Positions 25,001-34,885 of a stretch of 64,000 nucleotides of DNA are shown here, piece by piece. This DNA is from Linepithema humile (Eukaryota > Arthropoda > Insecta > Hymenoptera > Formicidae), in NCBI RefSeq assembly GCF_040581485.1, contig NC_090134.1, positions 17,103,501 through 17,167,500 on the forward strand, written 5' to 3'. Position 1 is the stretch's first letter. Each line of letters starts with the position of its first letter. Position numbers and translations under genes: made by a program. The notes beneath the pieces were generated by a model. The model was not told the DNA's origin. It ran no database searches and saw only the letters and a program-made list of their open reading frames with translations.

Positions 25001-27786
25001 TTAATTTGCGTATTTCATGTTATTTATAAGAAATATTTTTTTCACACAATCATTTTAAAAACAGTTAAGATAATGAAGAAAATAGTTTCGAATCTTTTAA
25101 GACGGGACTCAAACTTCTCACACAGTATGTATATCACATATTGCATTCAATTTCACTTGAAACTGCAAAAAATGCGACACAGAACCTTTAACTACTTGTT
25201 ATTAACATTTGAAATATTCTCAATCATCGCATCAGAGCTGAATGTAAACAGGCATGCCACATCGCATTTATATTACTCTCATTTATACCGTCAGAATATA
25301 GCATGAAAAATGCTACTTTTTATCTGTTCCTAGTCTCGATATTCATGAACGAAGTCCACACAGATGTTATCTATGCATAAGATATGTTCGATTGGATATA
25401 CTTAAATAGAAGAGAATTTTGATGCACATCTGTTTATCTATGTGTAATGTCATTCTGGAGAGTCGTGTAAGTATGACAATCAATGTTGCAGTGAGAAAAT
25501 ATGATGACTGTGCAATCACAAATGAATGGTCTGAAGATGCTATAATTCCTGATCATTAAAACTCACTTATATATTTGTAAATGTATAATGAAATATTCGT
25601 TTATAATTAAAAACACTTATGCTAAAAACCGTGTTTGAAAAATAGCTATACATAAAAGAATGTAACATAAATTTTATTCAGTATAATTAATATTCTGTTA
25701 ATTGAATTATTAGATATTTGTTTTAAATTATTAGACATTTTATTAAGTATTAGTTCTCATTCAACGATTGCACAATTATCTGAACGTAGTTAATCATTTC
25801 AAGAAAATAAGCGATCATGAATTTATTATTGCTCCAATCATTGCAGAATTTCGTTTTCGAAATAAGCGACTCTCAAGTCTGATTTCATAAAATCTTGCAT
25901 TATAAGATAAATTTTTACAAATCTTTTATGCAGTAATTAATAACAATTAATCAGATATGAGAAACTTACAAATCTCTCATTTCTAAAGATGCAATACATA
26001 TGAAATACATGATATATACATACAATCCCAAAACAGTTACATTTACAACAATATTTTTTAACGAAATATGATACATATTATTTTTATTTTTTTTTTAACA
26101 AAAACTTAATTGGATATCATTATTTACCAAGACTATATCTATTTGCACGTTTCAAAAATCACTAAATTTCAAATTTAAGATAATTGAGAGTCTTCTTTTT
26201 CATTCAAATTGTAAAATCTAAATATCGAGAGAAACTGCGATAGTTTTGAGATACTGTGCACATTTTCTCTATATTGTTTATTTGTAAAATCTTCAATGTA
26301 ACTTTGTTGGATTCTACCAATTGAAAAATAATGAGATAAGATGATATGTACCAAAGTCGTAAACATGTAATTTCCTGATGTAAAACATGCGCACAGAAGC
26401 CTTTTTCATTATTTCTGTTAGTGGAACTAAGTGCCAAAGTTAGCCCGAATGGTTAGAAGATGGTCTGTATATTTGCCTGTTACCATTTCTACTCGGTTTT
26501 TCATTTATTTTCTTTCTAGATAGAGAGATAGTTAATATTAGCCTGATAGCACGGACTACACTACACGCAAGACCATAAATAGCAGCAACAATAATCTGAC
26601 CTGCAATTAAAAAAAAAGGGTGCTTATTTAAAAAAAAATGTGATTTTTTTTTAGACAAACTTCATATTTCAAAATTAATGTGTAGAACAAAAGACTGAAA
26701 CTCAAAATTAATCTAAAATTTTGTATGAGTGTAATGAATAAAAAAAATTAAAGTACATGTATCAATTATTACAATAAGAACTGTGGCTGAATTTGGCTAA
26801 CGAACAGACATTCCAATATACCATATACAATATACAAATGACACTTTAGACGTGTTGTGGAATGTGTGTGATGCACCCCCTGTGAATGTGTCCTGGTGGC
26901 TTGCAGACTCAGACCAGGAGGACCATTCTCACAACTCTGGATTAATGAATATCAGAAAGCCGCTAGGTAAGTATCTCTACATTAACCTTCATTATTTTGA
27001 TTTTCGTTTGCATTTTAGATATTCGCAATGTCGTCGTTTTAAGCGAAAGAATCCTGAAAACTTTTCAAGCATTTAATTATCTACGAGTTTCACGCTGATA
27101 TTTCGATTTAATTTTCTTTGGTACTTTCAACATTAATTTCGCAAATCAAGCTGTACATATCTACTCATATATTCTATCTAGAAACATCTTCCCCACATTT
27201 CTCTCATCGTCATTAAAAGATATCAAAGCACTACGATGTATATTTCTGACGATAATATTATGATAAGTCGACTTACGGACTTCCGTGTATTTCGGTAATT
27301 TACTCTTATTCATCTACAGTTATAAGTTTACATATGCAAATGTCAGATAACATTTCTTTGGTATGACTACAAATCTTCTTCGAAGTTGAAACCTCCTCGG
27401 AAATGGAATTAAATTCAGCGAACAGATATGCTATTTTACCTTTTATCATTCAAACTGAAAGAGACAACTGTAATGAATGATTCGTACAAATAAATTTTGA
27501 AACGAGGCCGCGTCTACTTGTAGACTTTGAAGCGGGTGAGGATGGAGACGACAGCAGCGGTGGTGGGAATTCCTGGCGGGAGGAATTACAGCGACGCTAT
27601 CAACAGGAGAATGACTTCCTGGCGGAATTGCGAGCTCGCAATGCTAGCATACCGCAAACACCGTCGGCTACATTGTCCAACGATCAGGAACACGAGAGAA
27701 ACGAGAGAGAAGAGGCGGATGGGGAGAAAGAAGACGAGGATGAGTCTAATTGGGCGGAGGCAGTGAAGAGATGGGTCAATCGATAA
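19007..27786 (+). CDS. Dyb: Dystrobrevin (dystrophin-complex scaffold)
   Basis: Cytoplasmic member of the dystrophin-glycoprotein complex. Exons: 19007-19202, 19431-19647, 19733-19815, 19878-20029, 20104-20212, 20290-20456, 20536-20663, 20746-20844, 20945-21026, 21247-21285, 21366-21484, 21928-22093, 22281-22621, 24092-24237, 26907-26966, 27524-27786; all phases agree, 788 aa. The start could instead be ATG 19043 (MAEEGAGG). Residues about 25-250 are the dystrophin-type EF-hand region (FASYRTACKLRFIQKK, HNVDIWNVIEAF, ISVFSVKVALATLCAGK). About 255-302 is the ZZ zinc finger (CDACHRENFTGFRYRCQKC, CQDCFWRG). About 384-410 and 425-519 are coiled coils that in this family bind dystrophin. Next come a Ser/Pro and glutamine-rich linker and a second conserved block (LLVAADSVTNAMSTLVREL). 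The C-terminus is acidic and ends WAEAVKRWVNR. A 39-nt exon (21247-21285) is a likely cassette. The closest alternative, dystrophin, is excluded by length and layout. Confidence 0.93.
22416..22500 (+). repeat. Polyglutamine tract in dystrobrevin
   Basis: Mixed CAA/CAG codons give 16 uninterrupted Gln (22416-22463), then a His/Gln-rich stretch (HQQHQQQQTPQQ). It lies in the linker after the coiled coils. The mixed codons suggest it is more stable than a pure CAG run. Confidence 0.9.
24673..24824 (+). CDS. Dyb: Candidate alternative last exon of dystrobrevin with a hydrophobic segment
   Basis: A good acceptor (CTGAGTTCTACAG) opens a phase-1 frame that joins exactly to the exon ending at 24237 (G|AT). 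It adds 50 residues, DQFDTASLATKY followed by a hydrophobic stretch LLASIAAFLAGSMLVIRII and a short polar end, then TGA. The isoform would be 731 aa with a single C-terminal membrane helix, i.e. tail-anchored. Local composition is richer in G+C than the surrounding AT-rich intron, which fits coding sequence. An internal AG|GTGAGC donor at 24820 would leave phase 2 and not join the next known exon. The membrane role is inference; usage needs transcript evidence. Confidence 0.5.
26440..26600 (-). CDS. Possible minus-strand last exon encoding a hydrophobic segment (unassigned)
   Basis: On the minus strand, inside a dystrobrevin intron, an acceptor (TTTTTTTTTAATTGCAG) is followed by an open frame of about 53 codons. 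It reads GQIIVAAIYGLACSVVRAI..., a hydrophobic run followed by a basic tail (SRKKINEKPSRNGNRQ), then TAA. I found no upstream exon on that strand and no family. It may be a nested gene's last exon, a relic, or chance. Confidence 0.2.
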
Positions 27787-29702
27787 ACCGATCTAGCAAA
27801 ATCTGAAGGTGCATTAAGTGTTAGGTGTTGAGGATGCGAAGAAACTCGGCGAAGAAAAGTCACGAGCGAGTTACAATGACGACTGGATTACACACACAAA
27901 CACGCTGTGGATGTATACTTCAATATTAGTATACAATGTAACTCTCGATAAAGTGTTGGATGTCACGCAATTTCAGAAACTTATGCATTTACAAGACGGT
28001 ACTTGCAATCAAAAGATGACGTGAAACTCAACGAACCATTATGGGGATACAAACATCATGGGGATTTTCATACGAAACAAGTACCGCGATCATCATCCTT
28101 AGAATGGCATTTGTATCGCGGGGATACACAGTGATTTTGCTACTTCATTTATCTACAATTTGTAATAAGACGTAATAAAAGACTTTTAGAGTTTGTTGAA
28201 TATACATCCATATATAACACTGTAGGCACAACTCGAGAATAAGCATTTCCGTTTTATTACATTTTTGTTTATTGTTATTTGTAATTACTGTTATATTTGT
28301 AATTACTATTAAGCGAACTGAATACAGTATGCAAATTAAACACAATGCGCAATAGTACTGTGTCTATCTTGTAATTCCATCGCTTTAAAGTTAGCTTAGT
28401 TTTAAGCGAGCATACGTCTGTATATATTTGCGAAAAATATGTCCGATAATTGATAAATCATCGGTTTCATCGTCTCGCGTTCCATTCATTCAGACGTTAT
28501 CATAGATCATGCGACAAATTTTGCACAGGTTTTACCAACCATTGACCAAACCTGATCCTGAACCAGTTAACTATAGCGATAAGACGACTGCAGTTAAACC
28601 AATTTTTTAATACATTACAAGTTTAGCGTAAACTTAGTTTGGCGAGCAAAGTGTGTTTTTGTACATTTGTACCAGTTTAAGGTACAATATGCTATTAAAT
28701 AAAAATGTAATAATATAAACGAATATAAAAATATTGACGTATTAGATATCGCTTGGAATGATGACTTTACTGAATTCGATCGCATTTACAGAATACGAGA
28801 GTAGAGAAACGAAACGTCTAGTCTTACGTACAAAGTACTTAATTTTAAGTTCCTAGGATAAGAGAGTATTCCAATTAATGATCCAATTGTTAAACCACGA
28901 CTGCTATTAATAAGAACCAATGCGTTTTGTAACTATTTAAATAGCATGCCCTATCCGCGAAATATCCTATGTATATATAATATACCATTTCAGAATTCCT
29001 TTTGTCTATCTCTGTCAAAATGATGTAGCGCCTACATGATATGAATGCTGAATAAAAGTTTATTGATACATATCGAAATGGTTATTATTTATCCTTTCAA
29101 AATTAATATTTTAATAAACTTGCTTCTATCCCACACTATCTTATATTATTTTTTTGGTACAAAAAATAAAATTAATCTTTGAAGAATATAAAATATATAA
29201 ACGCATCGAAACTTAGTTTATCAGATTATGAGCGATCTTGAATTATGTAATGTGTTGCGTATCTATTGAGGTAGATATCTATAGAGCAAATGCAATGTGT
29301 ACTCTCTATTAAAAAAATAGTTTCTGAATCAACTTGTATACATATTATCTTGTTATAGTAGTAGCATTATGATAAGTAATCAATAAAAGAAAAAATAAAT
29401 AAAAATTTTAATATTCTGAATAAAGATTTTAATGTTATATATTTTCAAAAAAATGTACTCTTGCAATAATTTACTATCTAAACAAAATCTATATACTTAT
29501 ATAAAATTATAATTTATTTTTATTAGAATCACATCTAAATGTGTAAATAATTTTCTAAAAAACAAGTAAATCAGTTAATTTTTACAGAGAAATTCATATG
29601 TAATATAACAGTAGCAAATGTTGATGTAAATTATAATATCCACAAATAAATTTCAATACTGTGTTGCTTCTTATACAAACACTTAATTTAAGTGTGGTAT
29701 TA
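27787..29702. other. 3' UTR of dystrobrevin and convergent spacer
   Basis: No further coding exon. Several AATAAA signals on the plus strand (near 28175 and 29051) could end dystrobrevin transcripts. Minus-strand signals near 29515 could serve TRAIP. The two genes are convergent. Confidence 0.5.
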
Positions 29703-32089
29703 TTAGAAACTTTTTACCTTCAATTTTTTCTTTTTTGATTGCATATCCATGCTTGAGATGTTTCCATCATGAGTAATCATATTATTTATTTCACTGCTAT
29801 CATTGCCTGATTGCAAACTGAGTTTCGCTTTTTTTATACTACTTGGACATTTGTCAAGTGTAGTGTCTAATGTACGTTCTTCTTCGTTCATATCAGTAAC
29901 TACTTCTATCCATGAAGGCGACAGTAAATCATTTTGATTTTCAGTTTCTTGTCTTGTATCAGTCTAGTAAAGTATGAGAAATAAATTATACATGTAGAAT
30001 TGAGGAAATCTGGTTCGAAGGACAAGTTTAATGAATTGTCTAATGTATGCATAATCATTTCATATATTGATTTCATATATCAACGCTCGGAATTAGTTGC
30101 ACATTTCGAGCCGATTCAGGAGACGACGCCTCCTGTTCCCCCACTACCGCCCGGCCGCTGGCGGCCGAGCCGCCGATAGCTCTGGCGCAGGAGCGTTTTA
30201 TATTAGAAATAGGCTGAATTGTTTAGGCATTTCTTAGGAAATCGTAACATTTTCTTCACTACATAAATAATGTTTATTTTCATTAATACATAATATATAT
30301 ATATATTTAATTATTAATGAAAATAAACATTATTTATGTAGCAAAAAAAATATTATTTTCTGAGAGGTGCCTCAACAACCCAGCCTATTTCTTATATAAA
30401 ACGCTCCTGCGCCAGAGCTATCGGCGGCTCGGCCGCCAGCGGCCGGGCGGTAGTGGGGGAACAGAAGGCGTCGTCTCCTGAATCGGCTCGAAATGTGCAA
30501 CTATTTCCGAGCGCTGCCATATACTGTGAATATTTCACAAATTAGACATACAAAAATCACAAAAAAAATTAAATTTTGTGGTTGACAATTTTTTATTGCA
30601 AATAAAGAATTCTTTTAAAGCCATTCTAAATGGACAGAAAAGCAAAACAAATTTGCACTAATCATTAAGAATGGACATATTAAATTAATTACCTGATTGT
30701 AAATATTTTTTTTTGGTTGTGGTGTACCAAGAGACCGATTATTTGAGTTTCTTTGGCTGTTAGATTTTATAATACAGTTTTGCTCTGAATTTTTAAGCAA
30801 CTCTTCTAGGTCATAAATACGATTTTGTAGACATAATTTTTCATTTTTACAAGATTTTATATATTGCTTTAAATGCCTAAAAAGAAAAAACTTTAATAAA
30901 AATATTAGAGATTTTATGCTGAAAGATTTAATTTGTTACTATTGAAAATAAATACATACAGTAATTCTTTTCGCTCTTTGTCATAAAACTTAGATTGCCA
31001 TTTCAAATTATATTGAAAATTTGTTATTTTATTCTCGTTCTCAATCATCGTCCTAAAATCAAAGATAAGCGAATTAAGCATATTAAGCATATTAAAAGCA
31101 AGGTGAAGAAAAGGCATACTTTTTCATAGCACAAATGTAATTAATTAATTTTGGATTTTTTGTTTCTTCAACAATTTTCATGACATCTTTAAGAGTATCA
31201 TCTGATATTGTTTGTTTTATTCTATAAAAAAGAAAGAGCAATTAATTAAAAACATTTAATTATATTAAAATTATTCAGGATATATAACATATACAAATAT
31301 ACCTTTGAAATTCATCCAGTTTCTTTTTTGTGTTAGACAATTGTTCCTCTAGAACTTTATATTGTGAGGAAAGTTCATTTAAATGTATTATTTTTTCCTT
31401 CAAATCATAAATTTTAGAATTTTTTTTATTTATCTCACTTTCCACGTTTCTTACTTCCTGCCTAAGCTCAGCATTTTGCTTTTCCAGAGCTGCATTTTTT
31501 GAAGTAAAATGTTCGATATTTGTGTCCTTCAGTAAAATTTGAAAGTTTAAATTGTCAATTCTTTGTTTCAAATCCTCTGTTGACAAATCCTCTGTAGAAT
31601 TTGAAGTTGTTTCGTTCAAATATGTAAGATAAACTCTATGGATTCTTTTTTTTGTTATTGTCTCACGACATTGCGGACACGTTGGAGCTCTGAAGCAGAA
31701 ATATATGTAATTAGTTGATGTTTTTTTTATTGATTCTCTATGTGTGTTGTTAGAGATAAAATTAAAAATTAATAATAAATTAAAATCTCATTAAACAAGA
31801 CAATGAATGTTTTATTTACATTTATTCTTTCTTGCACTAAAAATAAAATAATCACATGAGACTTTGAAGAGAAAAAGAGAAAAGATACCAAGTGTAGAAA
31901 GTGCAATTAGAAGAAAGAAAATTAAAGATCTATCCATCGCATATGAAAACATAACCTTATGACCAAATGCGTTTACCTGTTCAGCCACTGATTTATGCAC
32001 TGTAAATGAAATACATGTCCACAATTAGTGAAAGAGACTTCGGCGGATGATATTAAACGATCATGACATATATTACAGAGAATAACCAT
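29703..32089 (-). CDS. TRAIP: E3 ubiquitin ligase TRAIP (no poles)
   Basis: RING-type E3 ligase of replication-coupled genome maintenance; in other animals it ubiquitinates the CMG helicase at crosslinks and in mitosis. Exons (minus): 32089-31977, 31689-31303, 31221-31120, 31052-30960, 30876-30693, 29963-29703; phases agree, 379 aa. Residues 5-45 form a C3H2C3 RING (CNIC, CGHVFHLQC, CPQC) that matches TRAIP in spacing and in the following RETITKKRIHRVYL. Residues about 60-230 are a long coiled coil rich in Glu, Lys and Asn. The C-terminus is short and basic (KKKKLKVKSF). The PCNA-binding PIP box found at the end of vertebrate TRAIP is not visible. The start is the first Met, four residues before the first zinc ligand. 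The last intron (29964-30692) carries an inverted-repeat element. Other RING coiled-coil proteins are possible but less likely. Confidence 0.87.
30081..30516. mobile_element. Nonautonomous inverted-repeat element (MITE/foldback) in TRAIP intron
   Basis: About 436 bp with terminal inverted repeats of roughly 210 bp. The left end is CA(A)CGCTCGGAATTAGTTG; the right end is its complement, ...CCGAGCGCTG. The outer arms are GC-rich (CGCCCGGCCGCTGGCGGCCG), the inner arms are AT-rich (ACATAAATAATGTTTATTTT), and the centre is (AT)n. There is no ORF. Flanks TCATATAT and CCATATAC match at 6 of 8 positions and could be an 8-bp target duplication as made by hAT elements. The arms are about 90% identical, so the insertion is fairly young. 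Confidence 0.75.
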
Positions 32090-32224
32090 GTTGTATATGA
32101 AAAAATGGCACAACAACAACAATGATCAACTATTCAATTGAACTCAATCCAGTGCAGAGCTGTCAGTTTTCCTCGGCGCTGGCAGCACTTGGCCAGATTT
32201 GTGACGCAAGAAGCAAGCAGTAGA
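32090..32224. promoter_or_regulatory. Shared bidirectional promoter of TRAIP and ZNF277
   Basis: Only 135 bp separate the two divergent start codons, so both 5' UTRs and core promoters must lie here. An initiator-like TCAGT is at 32163-32167, and no TATA box is evident. The motif TGACGCAA follows at about 32202. Confidence 0.6.
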
Positions 32225-34512
32225 ATGGAGGGAGTATTGCACCATGTGTAAGCCACCTAAAATTTTAACCAAGACTCAAACCATTTTTAGCTAAAACTCA
32301 AACCAAATAATTCGAGTCTTGGTTAAAAATGATTCTATGTCGAGAGAGAAAGGGTCTAAAGATTGATGCTTATTCTGTTTATCTTACTGCCACCTATAAA
32401 GATCGTGAATGCTGAATAAAAGAGCTCGTTCACAGAATTTATAGAATAAAATATTTCTTGAATAATCTTCTGAAAAATTTTCTAATATATTAACCAAGAA
32501 AATAAGTGAAATTAAAATAAGTGAAAGTGTGCTATAATTATAATATTGTATATTGGAGTTACACTGTGTTATAATTCATCATAACCATGTAAAATGTTTA
32601 TTATGATTCTGTTCATATATCAGATTTATGCAAATATTCCTCTATATTAGAAATGATGTTTATTGAAATATCCATTTAAAAATAATTTTTGGATTAGCGT
32701 TTTTTGCAAAGTTGAGCACATAATCTCTTATATAAGAGGAATAAAATAATTATAAGACAAGAATTTCTTTCTCTTTAGATTGCACATAATGTATAAATCT
32801 CAATTTATTGGCCTGGATGATGCACCATGCGACACAAAATGCCTGTTGTGCGATTGTACATTTGTTCTTCCAACAAATGAAACAGATTTTCTTACACATT
32901 TATTTAAGATACATCGTCTCGTTATAGGAGATGTTTGGAAAATAGCTAGTTTAAAAAAGTATGATAATGATTAATTTACTCTGATACTTATTATTTTCAT
33001 CATTTTATAATATTATTATAATACAATAATCTTGATCATTTTAGTTATGTACACTATTGGAATGTAAAATTTAAAGAAGCACCACTGACAACTTATTGTA
33101 CTACATTGTTAATGGATTGCACACCAGATGGTCAATCAAGTAAAAATGAACGTTATTTCTTGCTTTCTGATTGTTTATCAGAAGACAAAACTTTAAGAGA
33201 TGAAATACATCAGGCTAAACTTGTATGTATCAATGGAAAGAACACAAATTGTGTTGTGACTTACAATATTCTTTTTAAGGAATGGGCATTGGCACAACAA
33301 GAGATTGAGCGCACAGATATAAATTTTAAACGTGGTTGTATGTTTTGTCGCATGGAATTTTGTGGATCACGTGCTGCGTATATTAAACATCTTTATGAAA
33401 AACATAATCTACATCTTGGCAAGCCAGAAAATTTAATATTTCTTGATGAACTTTTGGACAAAATTCAAAACACTATTGAAAGGTATTACATTAAAAAAAA
33501 AATTACGATCCACACATTACTCAAGTAGCATTAGTGTTTTCAAAAAAATGTTTATAAATTTTAGCTTAATATGTATTTACTGTGAGAAAACATTTAAGGA
33601 TCGTTCAGTGTTAAAGGAGCATATGCGAAAGAAATTTCACAAATGTGTAAATCCTAATAACAAAATGTATGATAAATTTTATATAATTAATTATCTAGAG
33701 CCAGGAAGGACTTGGAAACAAAGACAGGTATGATATAACTTAATTAAAAATTAAAAAATTTTAATATAAAATTGTAATTTCTTAACTTTTGGGCAGGATA
33801 ATTTAGAGAAAACTCCAGATCCAGAAGGTGGCAGTAGTGGAAATGAAGATGAAGAAACTTCCTGGTCTGATTGGAATGAAGAATCTATTACAATAATATG
33901 TTTATTTTGTAATTATAGCAACAATGAATTTACCTATATCTTGACCCACATGAAAGAAGCACATAGCTTCGACTTTGAGGAAACAGTCAAAGATTTGACC
34001 TTTTATCAGAAGGTATGAATTATATCATGTAATTATTAATTTTATCTTTTTAATAATGTACTATTTTTTATAATACATCGTTATTACAGGTAAAAGTCGT
34101 CAATTATATAAAAAGGCAAATTCAATTACAACGATGTATTTCCTGTGAAATAGAAACAGATAATGTTTTAGAGCATATGAAAAATCAGCAGCATTATAAA
34201 ATTGCTGCACAAAAAGTTTGGGACCAACCAGAGTTAGTATGATTAGAATCACATAAAATTTTTATTCACTAAAAAATTATATTGAATATGTGTATTATTG
34301 TATATTTCAGATATTATTTTCCTATGTCAGAAAATGATTCATTTTTATATAATCTTGATGCAACTAGTAATAGCGATGAAGAAAATGATGTTCAAAATCT
34401 TACTGAAGCAGTGTAAGTATTATTAGAAGAAAAAATCTAATATATATTGCAAATTTATAAAGTAAAATAAATAATATGTATGTATTCAAAAAATTTCAGA
34501 TCTAATTTATGA
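32225..34512 (+). CDS. ZNF277: Zinc finger protein 277
   Basis: C2H2 protein of the ZNF277 family; in vertebrates it has been linked to BMI1/Polycomb regulation and to ribosomal protein uS5. Exons: 32225-32247, 32779-32958, 33045-33482 (with a probable 57-nt intron 33223-33279), 33565-33727, 33797-34012, 34090-34232, 34311-34412, 34500-34512. This gives 406 aa spliced, or 425 if the 57 nt are kept. Five finger-like units are visible: CLLC...HLFKIH, CMFC...HLYEKH, CIYC...HMRKKFH, CLFC...HMKEAH, CISC...HMKNQQH. Conserved ZNF277 blocks are CIYCEKTFKDRSVLKEHMRK, FYIINYLEPGRTW, TSWSDWNEE and WDQPEYYFP. The first exon gives MEGVLHHV and joins in phase 2. The last 13 nt are optional: without that splice the frame stops at 34416. 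It is divergent to TRAIP and convergent to XPF. Confidence 0.88.
32263..32328. repeat. 15-bp perfect inverted repeat in ZNF277 intron 1
   Basis: TTTTAACCAAGACTC and GAGTCTTGGTTAAAA flank a 36-base loop that contains a direct repeat, ACTCAAACCA. A small hairpin or insertion relic. Confidence 0.6.
33223..33279 (+). other. 57-nt exitron-like intron inside a ZNF277 exon
   Basis: GTATGT...TTTTTAAG, with a branch-like CTTAC, lies inside an otherwise open exon. Its length is a multiple of three and it has no stop, so retention would insert 19 residues. Removing it restores the expected family spacing between the LRDEIHQAKL-like block and EWALAQQEIERTDINF. Confidence 0.7.
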
Positions 34513-34647
34513 ACATTGATTTTTACTAGATAGAAACCGGATTCTCGTACAAAATTCTACTAGCTTTCAATTATTTTATTATGTCAAGCATTATTATCAT
34601 GTTTATTATTAAATTTGTTGTATTGTTATATACTCATGTTATTATAT

Positions 34648-34659
34648 AATAAATTTATT
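34648..34659. promoter_or_regulatory. Palindromic poly(A) signal shared by convergent genes
   Basis: AATAAATTTATT gives the AATAAA hexamer on both strands. It lies 136 nt past the ZNF277 stop and 227 nt past the XPF stop. A second plus-strand AATAAA is at 34664. Confidence 0.6.
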
Positions 34660-34885
34660 TTATAATAAATATATTTCGCTTGCTTTTTTGATATATCCTT
34701 TCTTATCTGTTGTACTGAAAATGACGCACAATAGTATATAAATAATTTATAATACATTTTACAAGATATGTTTCTCATATGTACAATTTGTAGTGACTCA
34801 TATGTCACTACTGCAATACCATATTATTAAAAAACTCGAAAATGTTGAACAAACAAACCTTTATTGTGATTTATCTATCTGTATC

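Noticed and set aside
27818..28024. Small plus-strand frame after the dystrobrevin stop
   Set aside because: Lies in the 3' UTR, with no homology or codon support.
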